From assembly GCF_000005505.3 (NCBI RefSeq), contig NC_016133.3, positions 28,389,008 to 28,453,007 on the forward strand: a stretch of DNA of 64,000 nucleotides. The letters run 5' to 3'. The DNA comes from Brachypodium distachyon (taxonomy: Eukaryota > Streptophyta > Magnoliopsida > Poales > Poaceae). Under the pieces are notes generated by a model, which saw only the letters and a program-made list of their open reading frames with translations, searched no databases and had not been told where the DNA came from. Positions 48,536 to 61,160 of the stretch are shown piece after piece. The stretch's first letter is position 1. The number at the start of each line of letters is the position of its first letter. The position numbers and the translations under genes were made by a program.

Positions 48536-50280
48536 GAGATATCTGGCACAAATTATCACACTTCATCATCAATGAGGTAAACATTAAACAAATTCACTTC
48601 TAATATAATTTGCTATGAATATCGAATGACCCACTCTATTTACACCCCCTAGTAACACAAGATGACCCAACCCTCTATAGTAAATCCACACATGGAAGAC
48701 TCGTATATATCTAAGTTTATGAAGATATTATATCCACAATGCGTACTTGTCTATGTCAGTTTTTATACAAGATTGACACAATATTGGCATAGAACAATCG
48801 AACGAGTGCATTGCATTTTTCTTGGGCATTTTGATTTGATTAATCATGGAAAACTATTTCTCCTAAAAATATGAATAAGAATGTTTCATGTCATGTAACA
48901 TATACATGGCACAATAAGAGACCAAATTTGGTGGAAGGTTAGACATCTCTATATATATTGTTGGACGATGGATTGGGATGAACAAGGATTATTTCTCGTT
49001 GATAATTCCGGCACCAAGTACACCATAACTATTAGAGGAATCTTTGACGCCCTAAAATAGACAGATAAATTCTTAAATATTGGCAAATACAAGTTAGAGG
49101 TAAACCCATCCGATTGCGGCAGGGAGGGCATGCTCCCTATTCCAAACATGAAAACTTGTTTCCTTTTTGCATTTTATTTTTTTTATTTTTTGTACCACGT
49201 GCGTATATTATTTTTGCGCTATATTATGTTTGCAGAACCAATCGCCTTAGTTTTTACTTTCTATTAACTATATGTATCCTCTGTTTTCAACTATAGTCGT
49301 CCTTGGAATTGGAATTACTTTTCAATTAATTGTCTACCGGAAGAACTAAGAGTCTCTAAAGTGCAGTATATATGTTCACTCTCTAACCCTCATGAAATGC
49401 CATGAAACGCCATGAAACAGGATAGGGGTTGCCACATGTTATTTAATAAGATTGTGTAGGTAAACATTATTGTGAAGTTCTCTAGAATAACTGATTTTTG
49501 TCTGTATGAATGAGCCACAAGTATGTATGAGATGGATGGACCATTTTGATAATAACCAAAGGACACAACCACTAGATAGATCATTCAATGAATGACTCCA
49601 AGTACTAGCAGTTGACCCACCTTATCCTAAACTAAACAATGGCATGGTCATGAGTCATAGAGAATTATTAGCTCTAAGTGTTGGTTTATTAGAAAAGTTG
49701 TAGACATGTAAGATGAGGTTGTCAGCTTTGGATAAAAACTATTTAGATAGAAAGAGTTATTCACAATTAGCTCTGGATGTATTTAGTCTACCAGAGGTGC
49801 AGGGGGCACCGCACCCCCCCCCCCACCCCAACCATATATGTTGAACATATATGTCATTATATATTTGGATATGTTTATATATTAACTTCACCAAAACCCT
49901 ATCAATATGTCGCTCTATGCTTCAAACGTAGAAGCTGACATTCCTTCCCGAATATCCTTGGAGGCGTTGTAACTACGATGCTTGCACAAGCTGTTTGAAG
50001 GGACTACAAGAAGGAGCGGGTAGTACGACTAAACTGCATTAACACTCTTACTTCCGTTACAAGGATCTGCACGTCTAGTGGCAACTGACGAGAGAATACC
50101 CAACCCGTTAGGACACTAAGGAGAAGTAAGCCTCTAAGGCGAAGGAGGCCCACAATCCGCATGAAAGAAGATGTCTATTGTTAATTCTGAGTACTCTATT
50201 TCTCAACCGACTGAGAGTAAATATTGTAACCGCCCCCGGCTGTGTATACAAGACCGGCTAGGGGGCGCCCTAGAGGGCAA
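48536..50280. other. Intergenic stretch without a recognised gene
   Basis: AT-rich, no coding sense. A run of 13 C residues lies near 49814-49826, inside GGGGGCACCGCACC. From 50160 onward the sequence becomes LTR-like and leads into the 112-bp repeat at 50281. Confidence 0.5.
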
Positions 50281-51867
50281 GGCAATCACATGTAGTTGAC
50301 ACACAATCGACGTAAGCCTATTATTTGATCTCGACGGGCTGAACCTGGTAAAAATCTTATGTCTCGATTCTCCTGTTTCGAACGGCCTAAGCTGTTGGGG
50401 AACGCGGTAGGCTACGCTAGCACAAAATAAAAATTCTACCGATTCCGCTCGGATCAATGATGTAGATAATGGATCACGAGATTACCACTAGACGTGCAGA
50501 CCCGTAGCAGAAGTAGAGTCGATGATGCATGTCGATGCCGAGTAGTCGTTCGGCTTGCTCCTCCTCGCCGATCCCACGAGCAGTTCGTCCAAGCGCCGCA
50601 GGTGCAGCGCCTCCGAGGTATCCACACGTACAGGGAGGAACTCCGTGCGGCGGACTGCTAGATCCGATCACAAGGTTTTGGGCGTAGAGGTGTGACGGCC
50701 GAGTATAACTCGCGTCTGGATTGGTGTAACCCTAACCGGGTTGGTCTCCTCCACTTATGTAGACGTCCCTAGTGGGCTCAACACTTGAGGCCTGTTAGGA
50801 GTCTAAGCCCGATACGAGTTGGATCCGATCCAACTCGGTCCCCACCCCTTAAGCGTGTGACCCTTCAGGTTCGCGGTCAGTCGGGCACGACTACGAGCTC
50901 GGACTGCGGGCCCGAGTAACACATTACTCGTCCACTGGCACCGACTCAAGTCGATAGTTGGTAGCGGCGCCTAGCAGCACGTGCCAACTCCTGAGTGACC
51001 ACAAGGTATATTGACGAACCATACAATGTGTCATATGCAACATTCCTTTTGCCTCACGATATGTGTGTCGAGCTCAAGGCGAGTGCTTGTCATCCTTGTG
51101 GATAGCTCGACTCTCATCTCGTTTCTGTGATACAGATTCCCGAACGGGTTAACACTTAACCCAAGTCGCATGGCCATACTTTCCGAATCTCATCACTCGA
51201 GAGAGCTTAGAGATATCTCTCCGAATAGGAGGGGCAAATCCCATCTTGATCAACCATGACTCGCAGCATGCTTCTCAGCAAACCTGAAAGCTACCTTTAT
51301 AACCACCCAGTTACGGAGTAGCGTTTGGCAACCCCTAAGTAGGCCGATTCACATCCCAAACTCATGCGATGACCTCAGGTCTAGGACTGGCATATACATC
51401 GTACTTGAGACTAACAAATGACAATCATCTCGTTGTGTCTCAGTGCGGGTCTGTCCGACTCAACAATCTCATTGTCGAGTCCATGCTTTCAGTCGGCAAC
51501 ACCTTGCCCTATGACTTGTGAATCATAGTCATCATACTGATTCACATCGCTAGTCTAAGTTATGTGTCCACATAACCTCAATGATCAGGGACCATTAGAA
51601 CAACATCATAGAATACATAGTCTCACAAACAAAACACGTATTTATTGATACATATCAGTGATGATATTCAAGGACAATAACAATAACTCATGAATACATA
51701 GAAAATAACATCACCACATGATTGTCTCTAGGGCATATCTCCAACAACCGACGTAGGCCATCACGTGTAGCTGACACACAACCGACGTAGGCCTTTTATT
51801 CGATCTCGACAGGCTGAACTTGGTAAAAATCTTGTATCTCGATTGTCCTGTTTCGAACGGCCTAAGC
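50281..51867. repeat. 112-bp direct repeats flanking a solo LTR
   Basis: 50281-50392 and 51756-51867 are the same length and close to identical: GGC(A/C)ATCAC, GACACACAA(T/C)CGACGTA, GATCTCGAC(G/A)GGCTGAAC, TGTTTCGAACGGCCTAAGC. The first ends exactly where the LTR begins; the second begins 9 bp after it ends. The repeated text resembles a gypsy LTR junction. Confidence 0.85.
50393..51746 (-). mobile_element. Solo LTR, BARE/Angela-like copia, minus strand
   Basis: On the minus strand it starts TGTTGGAGATATGCCCTAGA and ends GCGTTCCCCAACA. The ends are TGTTGG/CCAACA inverted and the length is 1354 bp. The opening matches the LTR at 13495, so both belong to one superfamily. No internal region and no partner LTR are near. 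Clean 5-bp target duplications were not seen, possibly because the flanks are themselves rearranged repeats. Confidence 0.8.
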
Positions 51868-53038
51868 CACATTTCTCCACCCGGCACAATCCGTCTTAGA
51901 TGGTATATGCCGTGACTTTCAGACGACATTAACCCCAAGATCCATTATTGTAGCATGTTTTTGGTTACGCGCTAGAAAATTTTAACTTACGCTAATCAAA
52001 TCCACCCATATTCCCACATGTACATGTACATATCAGTCTCAAGTATTTTTGACGCGCTTGAGAAATCGTTCCAAAACAACCAAATTTTGGGCAGGAATAA
52101 TTTCTAAAATGTGTAACTACTCAATTCTGGTTGGATGAATAATATGCTTCAAAAAATCTTGAAATTCATACCACATCGCCATGACAATAGTATATGATGA
52201 TCAACCGGTGCGATTGGAAAAATATGATTCTATGTGGCCTCGGTAAAAAAAAAGCTCAGAGCAATATATGTCCGCTGACTAGCACATAAACGGACATATG
52301 TCGTCTATTTACCACTAAACTGGCACATAAACGGAGAACTCGGAGTCGGTTTTGAGCCGAAATCTGATCTGTTAACGAGTCGTGCGGACGTTTTCATGCA
52401 GGGTTCTTGTCGTGGCTTCCAGAACATTTAGCTCAGCTCGGCGACGAGACGATCACACCAAAAACTAAGCTTGATTGATTCCTTCTGATAGCCGATAAAA
52501 CTGTGCTTGATTCGATCCAAAGAATTGCGGACAGATCCTCCTGTTGCCTAGGCCCATTCAGCAATGCTGTTCCAGACTTTCATGGCTTGTCCTCGCTCCC
52601 AATTCGGCGGCCCCAACTCCGAACCTTCTCCTACAGACTGCAGCGACCCAGGCCCACCTGACATAGAGGATAGCCGATGCTGACCTGGCTTCCACGTCAT
52701 GATTAGGTGGACACGCGGTGCCACACGAGCTATGGACTTCACGCGGTGCCACACGACACGAGCGAACCAGCGCCTAGCGGAACTGAGCATGTGCGCTGGT
52801 CCAGCACGGCTCCGAATCCCCATCGTGATGCCCCGCGGAGTTTTGGATAACAGTCCCTGACGTGGTCCGGCCCACACGTTCACGGACCCCACGAGTCATT
52901 GTCCAGATGATGCTTCTGTTGTTCCCTCGTGGGCTCGATCGATCTCCTCCTCCGCCTCCCTTCCGGCTCGTGTCCGCCTCCTCTTAACGGCCGCTTGGCC
53001 GCTCACGCACACCAGCGCCACCGCTACCTTCCGCCTCC
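51868..53038. other. Upstream region of the GDAP2-like gene
   Basis: No gene recognised. About 52255-52345 holds ACATATGTCC / CGGACATATGTC and two GCACATAAACGGA repeats. GC content rises sharply after 52550 towards the first exon. Open frames here (52548-52892 minus, 52896-53255 minus) lie in GC-rich promoter and exon sequence and have no recognisable product. Confidence 0.5.
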
Positions 53039-56000
53039 ATGCAGCACCGCTCGCCGGCGGCGGCCATGGACTCCGGCACCGGCCCCGCGTCCACCATGGC
53101 GCCCGGCTTGGGCGGCGTCGAGCCGGCGGTGACGCTCGACCAGGTGCCGCGCTGGAGCGACCCCGACCAGCGCCTCTACACGCCTTCCTCCTCATCCGCC
53201 GCCGCTGAGGCTGCGGACGGCGGATCCGAGCCCGCCCCGTCCGCCTTCCTCTCATTCTCCGACCCGCTCACCGGCGACGACGGCGGCGCCGCCGGCGGTG
53301 GCCACGCCGCCGCCTCGCGCTTCCCCGTCGACCATGAGATCAACTCCAGGATCTACCTCTGGCGTGGTCACCCCTGGAACCTTGAGGTCGACGCCGTCGT
53401 CAACTCCACCAACGAGGTTGCGGTTCTCTCTCTGCTTTTGTTTTTTTTACTTGGAATTGGAGGTTGTTCGTGTCACGTTGCTAAGATTGTGATCCTTTGG
53501 TTGGTGCAGAGCTTGGACGAAGCGCACAGTAGTCCTGGGCTGCACGCTGCAGCAGGTTCAGGGCTCGCGGAGGAATGCACCACCTTGGTACGACTTTGGT
53601 TATCAGGATTGGACATTGCAATTTTAGAGGGGGGGGGGGGGGGGGGGGATTTGTTCAACTAGTGGAAAATGTTATGTTATGTGACATTTCAACTTTACGG
53701 TTGATGTTTTACAGGGCGGGTGCCGAACTGGAATGGCAAAGATGACCAATGCATATGATCTTCCTGCAAGGTTAGCTGTGCTGTTTCAGTTTTGCCTGTG
53801 CTTTGTTATTTTTCTTTCCACATGTTCGCTCATGAGGGAGATAAATGTGTGCACACACACATGAATATGGAAGCACCATTGAAGTCTGAAATTACAAAAT
53901 TGGTGTATTTTCTGTTTTTGCGATGAGAATTCCGGCTGGCACAATGGCCCTCATATAAATCAAAGAAAATAAATTAATTTTGATATGCACACTGTTTTAA
54001 AGGTTATTTTTCCATTATTAATAAAGGGAATACCAAAATTAATTGCTTCAGCAAAATGCAGACTGATGCTACAAAGTTTGGTAGATCATCGGAATGTACC
54101 TGTAAAAATTTGTCGTCAACCTCTTTTCTGTTTAGCTGGAGTGCTGTAATGCTCACGCAGCTTTGCTTATAAATTTCTGTTGAACCCCTAGAACCTGAAC
54201 CTTGTTGGATCTTGAGGTTTCGTTAACAAAATCGGGAGCTGGACTTCTCTTCTGTTGGATTCAATACTTAGGTGGTGTCTCTATATGGGAAGTTCATATT
54301 TCGGCACAATGATCAGTTTTAAGTACCAGAATGTTCAACTCACATAACTCGAATAGCTGAAAATTACATTGGAGTTCAGAACAAATCTAATAGAGCTGAA
54401 AATGTTGTGTGATACTTCCAATCATTATTCACTGTACTGAATCCAAGTTGTATGTATTGCTACTTATGCTAACATGTATATACAACTAATTATGCAGGAA
54501 GGTCATCCATACAGTGGGCCCCAAATATGCTGTCAAGTATCATACAGCTGCGGAGAATGCACTTAGTCACTGTTATCGGTCATGTTTGGAACTACTCATT
54601 GAGAATGGCCTTGAAAGGTACTTATAGGATCATCTGGGTCAAAATTGATGGCTTGTTGTTTTTCTAGTTTAATAAGTTCTGTTTTGAGAAGTTAATAAGT
54701 GTCGTTTGAAGCTGGTTTGTTGCACTGTGCCTGTTTGAAATCTGCACATCTTGTTACTAATTTATTTTATTTTCTATTTCTTTAGCATTGCAATGGGTTG
54801 CATATACACGGAAGCTAAAAATTATCCTCGTGAACCAGCTGCCCATGTGGCAATAAGTAAGTTTCCATCATTCTATTTGCTAAATATTCTACTTGTAGAA
54901 TCTATGTTTTGTTAAATAAGATGAAATATAATATTATATCAAGAAATGTTAGAGGTAAGCAGGTAGCTGTGGAAAAATAGTTTACACGAAAAGAAGCTTC
55001 AGCGACCCTCCACTTCATATATTGTTTCCAAATTCCAACTTCTTGTTCCTACTTGGAGGATGAAGTGACGCGTGGTGGAAAGTGAACAACATTATTTGTA
55101 AAGTGCACATAAGAAAAGATTGTTCTATAGTCACTCTACAAATACTTCACAATGATAGTTCTTAGATTTTGTTCTGCATTAACTCACTTTACTCTTCAGG
55201 GACTGTTAGGCGTTTCCTAGAGAAACAAAAAAGCAAGATAGCAGGTGTTGTTTTTTGTACTACATCATCATCTGATACTGAGATATACAAACGGTACTTA
55301 AGCTGAAACCCAATATTTATCTTACTGTCATGCATTTGCTAATGATAAGGATCCTACAGATTGCTCCCACTATATTTCCCTCGAGACAAGCAGGAGGAAG
55401 AGATTGCGATATCAAAACTTCCAGCTGATGTCGGGGATGAGAATGGTGAAACTGTAATAGACGAAAGGAAAATAAGAATAATGCCTTTGCCTGCTGGTGT
55501 GACAGATAGAATAGTAGCTACAGCTCCTCTTGCTCTTCCTCTTGATTCTGCAATGGCATCAAAGAGGTGAGTTTAAAAAGTTCAACATCTTCTTGGGTTC
55601 TATACTCTATAGTCACTGATGGAAATTGCACATACACTGTATGTGATTGATACATTGACATGAGGTAATTTAAATATCAGCCGTGTACCTGGTGCTGATG
55701 CCTTAGGCACTATGCAGCCTTGTTTGTCTTAGTTAGGAAGCTTGATCTAATAAGTTCAGTTTTGTTAGATTGATTTGTTGCATCCTTGTCATCCAGTTTT
55801 CACTGAAAGACTATCTTTAGTATAGTCCTTATATATTTTATATTTTTTGTAAAACACAACTTGCATTGTATTATATATAAGGAGAAGGTACGTGTGTGTG
55901 ACTAACAGGTCCCATGAAAAGAACAACCCAGAGGGTAAGGAGATATTAGATATATATTGAATCACTCAATCACATGAGACACATATTCTGGGCACCCCCT

Positions 56001-58875
56001 AAGCCTTGCTGACATGTTGTGGATCGCTGGACGCTGCTCGGGTTGCACGAGAGACCTCCATGCATTGCCGTCGCTGACCAGACATTGAAGCGCCGCCTGC
56101 GAGCCTGTAGTCCGGTTGCCGCCAGCGAAACGGATGACCCTTGAACTGGTCAGCCTTCCAAGGACCCGAAGAGCTGAAGGCGGAGAAACTTGTTGCCTTG
56201 TTGGTGTTGCCTGTATGAGCACATGCCAAGGATGAGCTTGAGGAGCCTCTAAACCGGGCAGACTTCTCCCGCCAGTAGGCTGGGTGCTACCGTTGAGGAT
56301 CTGACGCACCCAGAACCGCATGGCGACATGGGACTCCGAACAGAACAGGAAACAAATACAGAAACCCTGAAAATAAACAAGGAAGCAGATAATACTGGAA
56401 TGAATACGGTGTGGACACGAGTAAGGAAGCGAATGTTTACTGAAAAACAAAAGTTAAAAATCCCTTGGCTCTGGGGCTCATGTCAGGGCGTCGGAGGGGT
56501 GGAGGATGGGCGGAGGAGGAAGAACGTCAGTGCCACCATGCCAGCAAAGAGGCGCCAGCACCAACGGCACCGTGGAGGACAGTTGTTGGTGGCAGCACTG
56601 TGGAGGCGTGCAAGATGTGGGACCAAGAGGAGTCACAAAGGGGGTTCGGGAGAGGGATTAGGTACCATGGGGTCAGGCCTGCTTGGGGTTGACGTGGATG
56701 GGCTTGGCTTGGGCAGAACTTGGCTGGGCTATATAGAAAGACAAATGGAAATTCCTCTGAAAAACGCCGTTTCATTTCCATTCCTGTAAGAAAATTTCCT
56801 TTTATGTTTCTCTCCATTTTTCTCTGGAACAGGTGGAAAGATCCCGCTCCATTTTCAGCCCTATACAAGACAATGCTTTCTTTACTACTGCTAGACTTAT
56901 TCCCTCATTCAATTCGTCAGCTCTGGGCCTTTACCTTATTACATTATCTACAGTATCCATTTTATTGATCACATGTCATAATTGATCTTCTTACAGTATT
57001 TATGTACAGTACTCATTTTAGCTGTTTTATTCATCAGGGGTTCTTTCAAGTTGGATTCGTATTTGGATCCTTCATTTATGTCATTAATTAAAGACCCAGA
57101 TCTGCGGCGTAAGGAGCAGTGGGAAAAATCTTCTCAAGCCCAAAAAGGATTTAATTATGCTAGGTTACTTGGATATGGTGATCTGGGTTTCCCTTCATTG
57201 TCGGCTGCTGAAGAATATTCACTTCATTCACGATACCTTGCTAAAGCAAATTCTCTTAATCTTTCCGAGATTGCTGAAATGAAAATAATGTATGTAACTT
57301 TTAAAGTTTTACTTTGGTTTGTAATTATGCTAGTTTATCCGTGCATATGGTTACTTTTCCATGACTGTACTTTTGTTGAAAAAATGTAGTCTGATGCTGT
57401 TTACCAATTGCAGATATCGTGGTGGAGTTGATAGTGAAGGGCGCCCAGTTATGGTTGTTGTTGGTGCGCACTTTCTTCTTCGATGCCTGGATCTTGAACG
57501 ATTTGTTCTACATGTAGTGAAGGTAATTATGCAGTTGGAACTAATGTCTCCAACAGAAGTTCTGCAGCGACAGTTAATATGTTATGTCATGCTCCAATGG
57601 CCAATTATGTTCTTTCATATGTCCTGAAGTCTGGATCGTAGTTGTCTGCAGATACTTGAATGAAATTGTTGTTGGAAATTAGGACTAGGAAGTTAGATCA
57701 GCTTGGCAAAAATATTAGGGATTTGTGTGCTCTCTGCATTTCGTAGATTCGGAATACTACTTCCTGCCGTTTTTATTCTAGGCATACCTAGTTTATTGGC
57801 AGCAACTAACACAAAAGATTGATGCTATAAAATGTGGGCTTTTTTTAAACAACAAATCATACATTGAGGCACCTAATCCATGTAATTCTGTTATTTTAAA
57901 GGCTTGATATAATAATTGAATGAAACGAGGAGATGAATCTCTAAGAAGATAAAATTTAATCCAAGAAAACATACAGAAAAGGTTCCACAGGAAATACTTA
58001 TGTAAAGCTACATTCAAAAAATCCTGTATATGCCTCCTAAGTTTACTGATGATGACCTCCTTTTATTTCTTAATTTATCTCGTATGTCTTGTGTCAGCTT
58101 TTCCCAGAAAGTTCATTCTGAAAGTAGCATATTCGATTCTCTTTGCAGGAGTTTGAACCTTTGATTCAGAAGCCATATACAATTGTCTATCTCCACTCTG
58201 CAGCATCACTGCAACCGTAAGTGTTGGTTAAATAGGTCACTGAACAAATTCCTTTTTGCTTTCGACCCATCTGTGCTGCTATAAGGAATTTTTAAATCTA
58301 TTTCCAGGCAACCAGATTTAGGATTCATGAAACGGATACAACAAATATTAGGTCGGAAACACCAGCGAAACCTTCATGTCAGTATTTCGGTTGTGCTCAC
58401 TATGCATTCTATTTATCTGGCAATAAGTTTCACTCTTCTAACATTACTGTAACAGGGAATATACATTCTCCACCCAACATTGGGGTTGAGAACAGCTATT
58501 TTGGCAATGCAGCTTTTGGTTGATGGAGAGGTACCTCCTAATTCACAATACTGATATTTCATCTTTAATCTTTTAATGTGTTTCCTGAGGTTTTAGCGTC
58601 GCCTTTTTATGACTAGGTCTGGAAGAAAGTTGTATATGTCGATAGACTTGTGCAGCTCTTCAGATACGTACCACGCGAACAACTAACAGTTCCAGATTTT
58701 GTCTTTCAGTAAGTAGCATTACACATGTTCTGGTTTGGGCACATTTGTATGGTAGCTCGAAAAGATGCAACGCTTATGAACTTAATCCTACAGGCATGAT
58801 TTGGAGGTGAATGGTGGGAGGGGCCTAATTGTGGACCCAAGAACGAAACATATCTATCAGAGACCATCTGGGTGA
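53039..58875 (+). CDS. Macro-domain plus CRAL-TRIO (SEC14) protein, GDAP2-like, 14 exons, 583 aa
   Basis: Exons: 53039-53416, 53510-53587, 53715-53770, 54498-54617, 54786-54856, 55200-55293, 55360-55566, 57038-57289, 57414-57522, 58149-58216, 58308-58377, 58456-58530, 58617-58708, 58794-58875. All are GT-AG and the phases join. After VTLDQVPRWSDPDQRLYTP comes a macro (ADP-ribose-binding) domain: LEVDAVVNSTNE in exon 1, then GCRTGMAKMTNAYDLPARKVIHTVGPKY, then SIAMGCIYTE. A linker follows, with GFNYARLLGYGDLGFPSL. The C-terminal half is a CRAL-TRIO domain (IYRGGVDSEGRPVMVVVGAH, PYTIVYLHSAAS, YILHPTLGLRTAI). The pairing is that of GDAP2 and plant Appr-1-p-processing family proteins. ATGs at 53066 and 53096 are alternative starts. 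Binding of ADP-ribose and a lipid is inferred from family. Confidence 0.92.
53629..53648 (+). repeat. Run of 20 G residues in intron 2 of the GDAP2-like gene
   Basis: Uninterrupted G20 within a 127-nt intron, 41 nt after the donor and about 66 nt before the acceptor. The length may vary in reads. It could form a G-quadruplex in the pre-mRNA. Confidence 0.9.
55870..56800. other. Insertion-like block in intron 7 of the GDAP2-like gene with an antisense open frame
   Basis: Intron 7 is 1.47 kb while most neighbours are about 70-700 bp. The middle (about 55970-56750) is GC-richer than the flanks. On the minus strand two overlapping frames run through it: 55962-56450, and 55999-56229 with SGPWKADQFKGHPFRWRQPD. 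The second has a protein-like composition, but I do not recognise it. No terminal repeats or target duplications were found. It may be a captured or retroposed gene piece. Confidence 0.4.
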
Positions 58876-59063
58876 TTCATGGCGTTTCTGTTGTCCAAAG
58901 CTCATTGTTCTTGCTTTTTCAATACAATTTACAAGTCCCCGTATTAGTACTTGTTGTTCATATTTCCTTTTTGTATGTAGTATAGGCGTTCTATTCCTTT
59001 CATTCGTTTCTCAACCTTCTGGGAGAGGAGTTTTTGTTTGTATATGTTGATTTGTACAAACCA

Positions 59064-59069
59064 AATAAA
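59064..59069 (+). terminator. Likely polyadenylation signal of the GDAP2-like gene
   Basis: AATAAA 189 nt after the stop codon, preceded by T-rich and TTTGT-containing sequence as expected for a plant 3' UTR. Confidence 0.55.
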
Positions 59070-59433
59070 AGTGTCAGTATCAGTGCAATCCTGACCAACA
59101 ATCCATGTTCCACCCAGATTGGTCTGCTCTGATGTTCAAGTTCTGCTCTGATGTTCAAAGCTTCCAGTGGGACACAGCAGTTCGATGTTTTGGAAGATAC
59201 AACATAAAATTAAGGTGCTAACAAAACAGCAGCAAAAAACTTAGTGAGATATTATACGTTCGCTGAGCACAAGGTTCAGACAAGAGGTTGCCAGAAATAG
59301 AGATAGATAGAAAACAGTTGCAGACTCATGGCAATGCGGTCGACAATAGTGGAGCCCTTTGTTGCGTTGAACAGATTGTCAAACAGGAGACCATGTATCT
59401 TGTGGGTTAGCAGTCCTGACTACCCAAACAAAC

Positions 59434-59527
59434 TAGCTTACTGATTTTTTACACACACCCAGCTCTCGGTGGGGCAGCACGATTCTACTCACTAAAAAAT
59501 CAGTAAGCTAAGCCCCACCGAGAGCTG
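59434..59527. repeat. Two interleaved perfect inverted repeats
   Basis: TAGCTTACTGATTTTTT (59434-59450) is inverted at 59494-59510. CAGCTCTCGGTGGGGC (59460-59475) is inverted at 59512-59527. The order is A-B-A'-B', so the two stems overlap. In RNA they could form a pseudoknot or two exclusive hairpins, one AT-rich and one GC-rich. All 33 base pairs are perfect. It lies 560 nt after the GDAP2-like stop and 365 nt past the AATAAA. Confidence 0.9.
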
Positions 59528-59944
59528 GCTGCATTTTAGTGCATGCGCGCTTCTGTTAATGAGAAGACAAAATGAATGGAATGGCATAGAGAATTATTGT
59601 TCCTCTGTTTTTCATTTCATCAACTAGATATCTCTCAATGCGTGTGCATGGTTAATATTAGGATACAACCGTTTCAATGCATTGTCTCCTATTGTTATAC
59701 TATCTAAAATCTAAAATAGTTGTTATTTAATAGATTTGTGTGAGAGATTTGACATATTTGTGTTGGTTTCGGTTTACTTTATATTTGTGATCTGAGGTCC
59801 GTTGAAGCTGCTAGGGTGTCTTTTCGCCGTGTTTTGAAATGACACCAAGGCGATAGGCTGGGAGGAGTAAGTGTTTTTCCTAACTTGTCATTACGAGCTG
59901 TAATAACTAAGATCTGTACGCTATTTGCGTCTTTAATAATTTAA

Positions 59945-60008
59945 AAACTGTGTGCATCGATTGATGCAGAGTCTGCGGGAACGTCCTTCTTTTGAGAAAA
60001 AAAAATGA
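59945..60008 (+). mobile_element. LINE/SINE 3'-tail fragment
   Basis: GTGTGCATCGATTGATGCAGAG, then TCCTTCTTTTGAGAAAAAAAA. It is the same tail pattern, in the other orientation, as 33328-33400, with the palindrome TGCATCGATTGATGCA at 59953-59968 and an A-run at the end. Confidence 0.5.
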
Positions 60009-60070
60009 CATACCAAAACTTGACATGGATGGTTAAAAGACGGTGCCATGGAAGAAGAGTACTGAGAGAG

Positions 60071-60184
60071 GCATTAACATCTCAAACCTTGGTTAACAGT
60101 TGCGCATTTCCAATGGCCAGATGGACGATGCAAAATATTCATGAGATGAGGCATATTCCTAGGATCAAACCTTGGTTAACAGTG
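60071..60184 (+). repeat. Short tandem duplication, 83-bp spacing
   Basis: TCAAACCTTGGTTAACAGT occurs at 60082-60100 and 60165-60183. GAGGCAT precedes both, so a unit of about 83 bp was duplicated and has diverged. The surrounding 59528-61006 has no recognised gene; a GC-richer patch at 60830-60930 is unassigned. Confidence 0.7.
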
Positions 60185-61006
60185 ACGGATTAACAATGGG
60201 AAAGGTGGCTCAATTTGTCAAATTTCTACCATGTTTTTAGATTACAAAGTCTTCTATTTTATCTGTCCCTCTCAAGGCGAGCTAGGTTTTTCTGCCTCGC
60301 AGGCTGTTGGTAATTAGAAGCTGCAAACGTATCATGATAGCGATGCTTCCGAGAAACGTTTCTAGGATAAGCGGTTGGGTAGATACTTCACACTTCGTCA
60401 TCAAATTTTGTTGTTTAGAAAATAATATCTCAATTATGATTTATGCACTTTATTTGTTTTGACCAACAGAGTGAAGACGATTCTTTTTCTCGAGAATACG
60501 CAAAAGAACTGCGCATTCTTGCATTAAAACTTAAAATTAAGAACTGGGACAAGCAACTCAATTGGTTCGAGCTGAAACATTGATACCTGGATAAGCTGGA
60601 GAATGAAGATAATGATTTGTACAATAATGCCTTATATATATCAACAAAATGGGAATCTTTGGTCACCTGCAGGCTTTCAATACTCACAGATCCTATCCAG
60701 CTAATGAGCTAATCATCAATGGAATATACATAATTATCCATCTCGAAGAGCGAGCATTCTTTTTCATTGACTTAGATTTTTCTGTAAATAAGGTTTGTAA
60801 ATAATGCCTCTTCTGTGGTCGTTTACAGTGAAGTCGAAGTCACCGGTCAGCGGGATTATTGTCGATGACGATGACATTGTGGCGGGCGCGTCGGTGCGCC
60901 TTGCAACCGACACGACATCGATGCTCTCGTGAAAGGTTGTTCCGGTGTGCGGCAATGTCTAGCGAGTCAGCGTGTTTGGCCGATTGTTTGACATAGGTCA
61001 GCATGC

Positions 61007-61160
61007 TTTTTTTCGAAAAAGAGGTTCAACCCCCAGCCTCTACATCAAAATTTGCACACACCAAATTTTATTGATTTATTAAGAAGTCTAACAAAATGAA
61101 TACATCGATCAAACAATCCAAATGAAGCAAACTATATTTACAAGTCTGATGAAGGGGATG
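61007..61160 (-). mobile_element. LINE/SINE 3'-end fragment, minus strand
   Basis: TTTTTTTCGAAAAAGAGGTT followed by CAACCCCCAGCCTCTACATC and AATTTTATTGATTTATTAAG. On the minus strand this is a 3' end with an A-run, AATAAA-like signals and the usual GGGGGTTG step found in grass retroposons. Confidence 0.5.
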
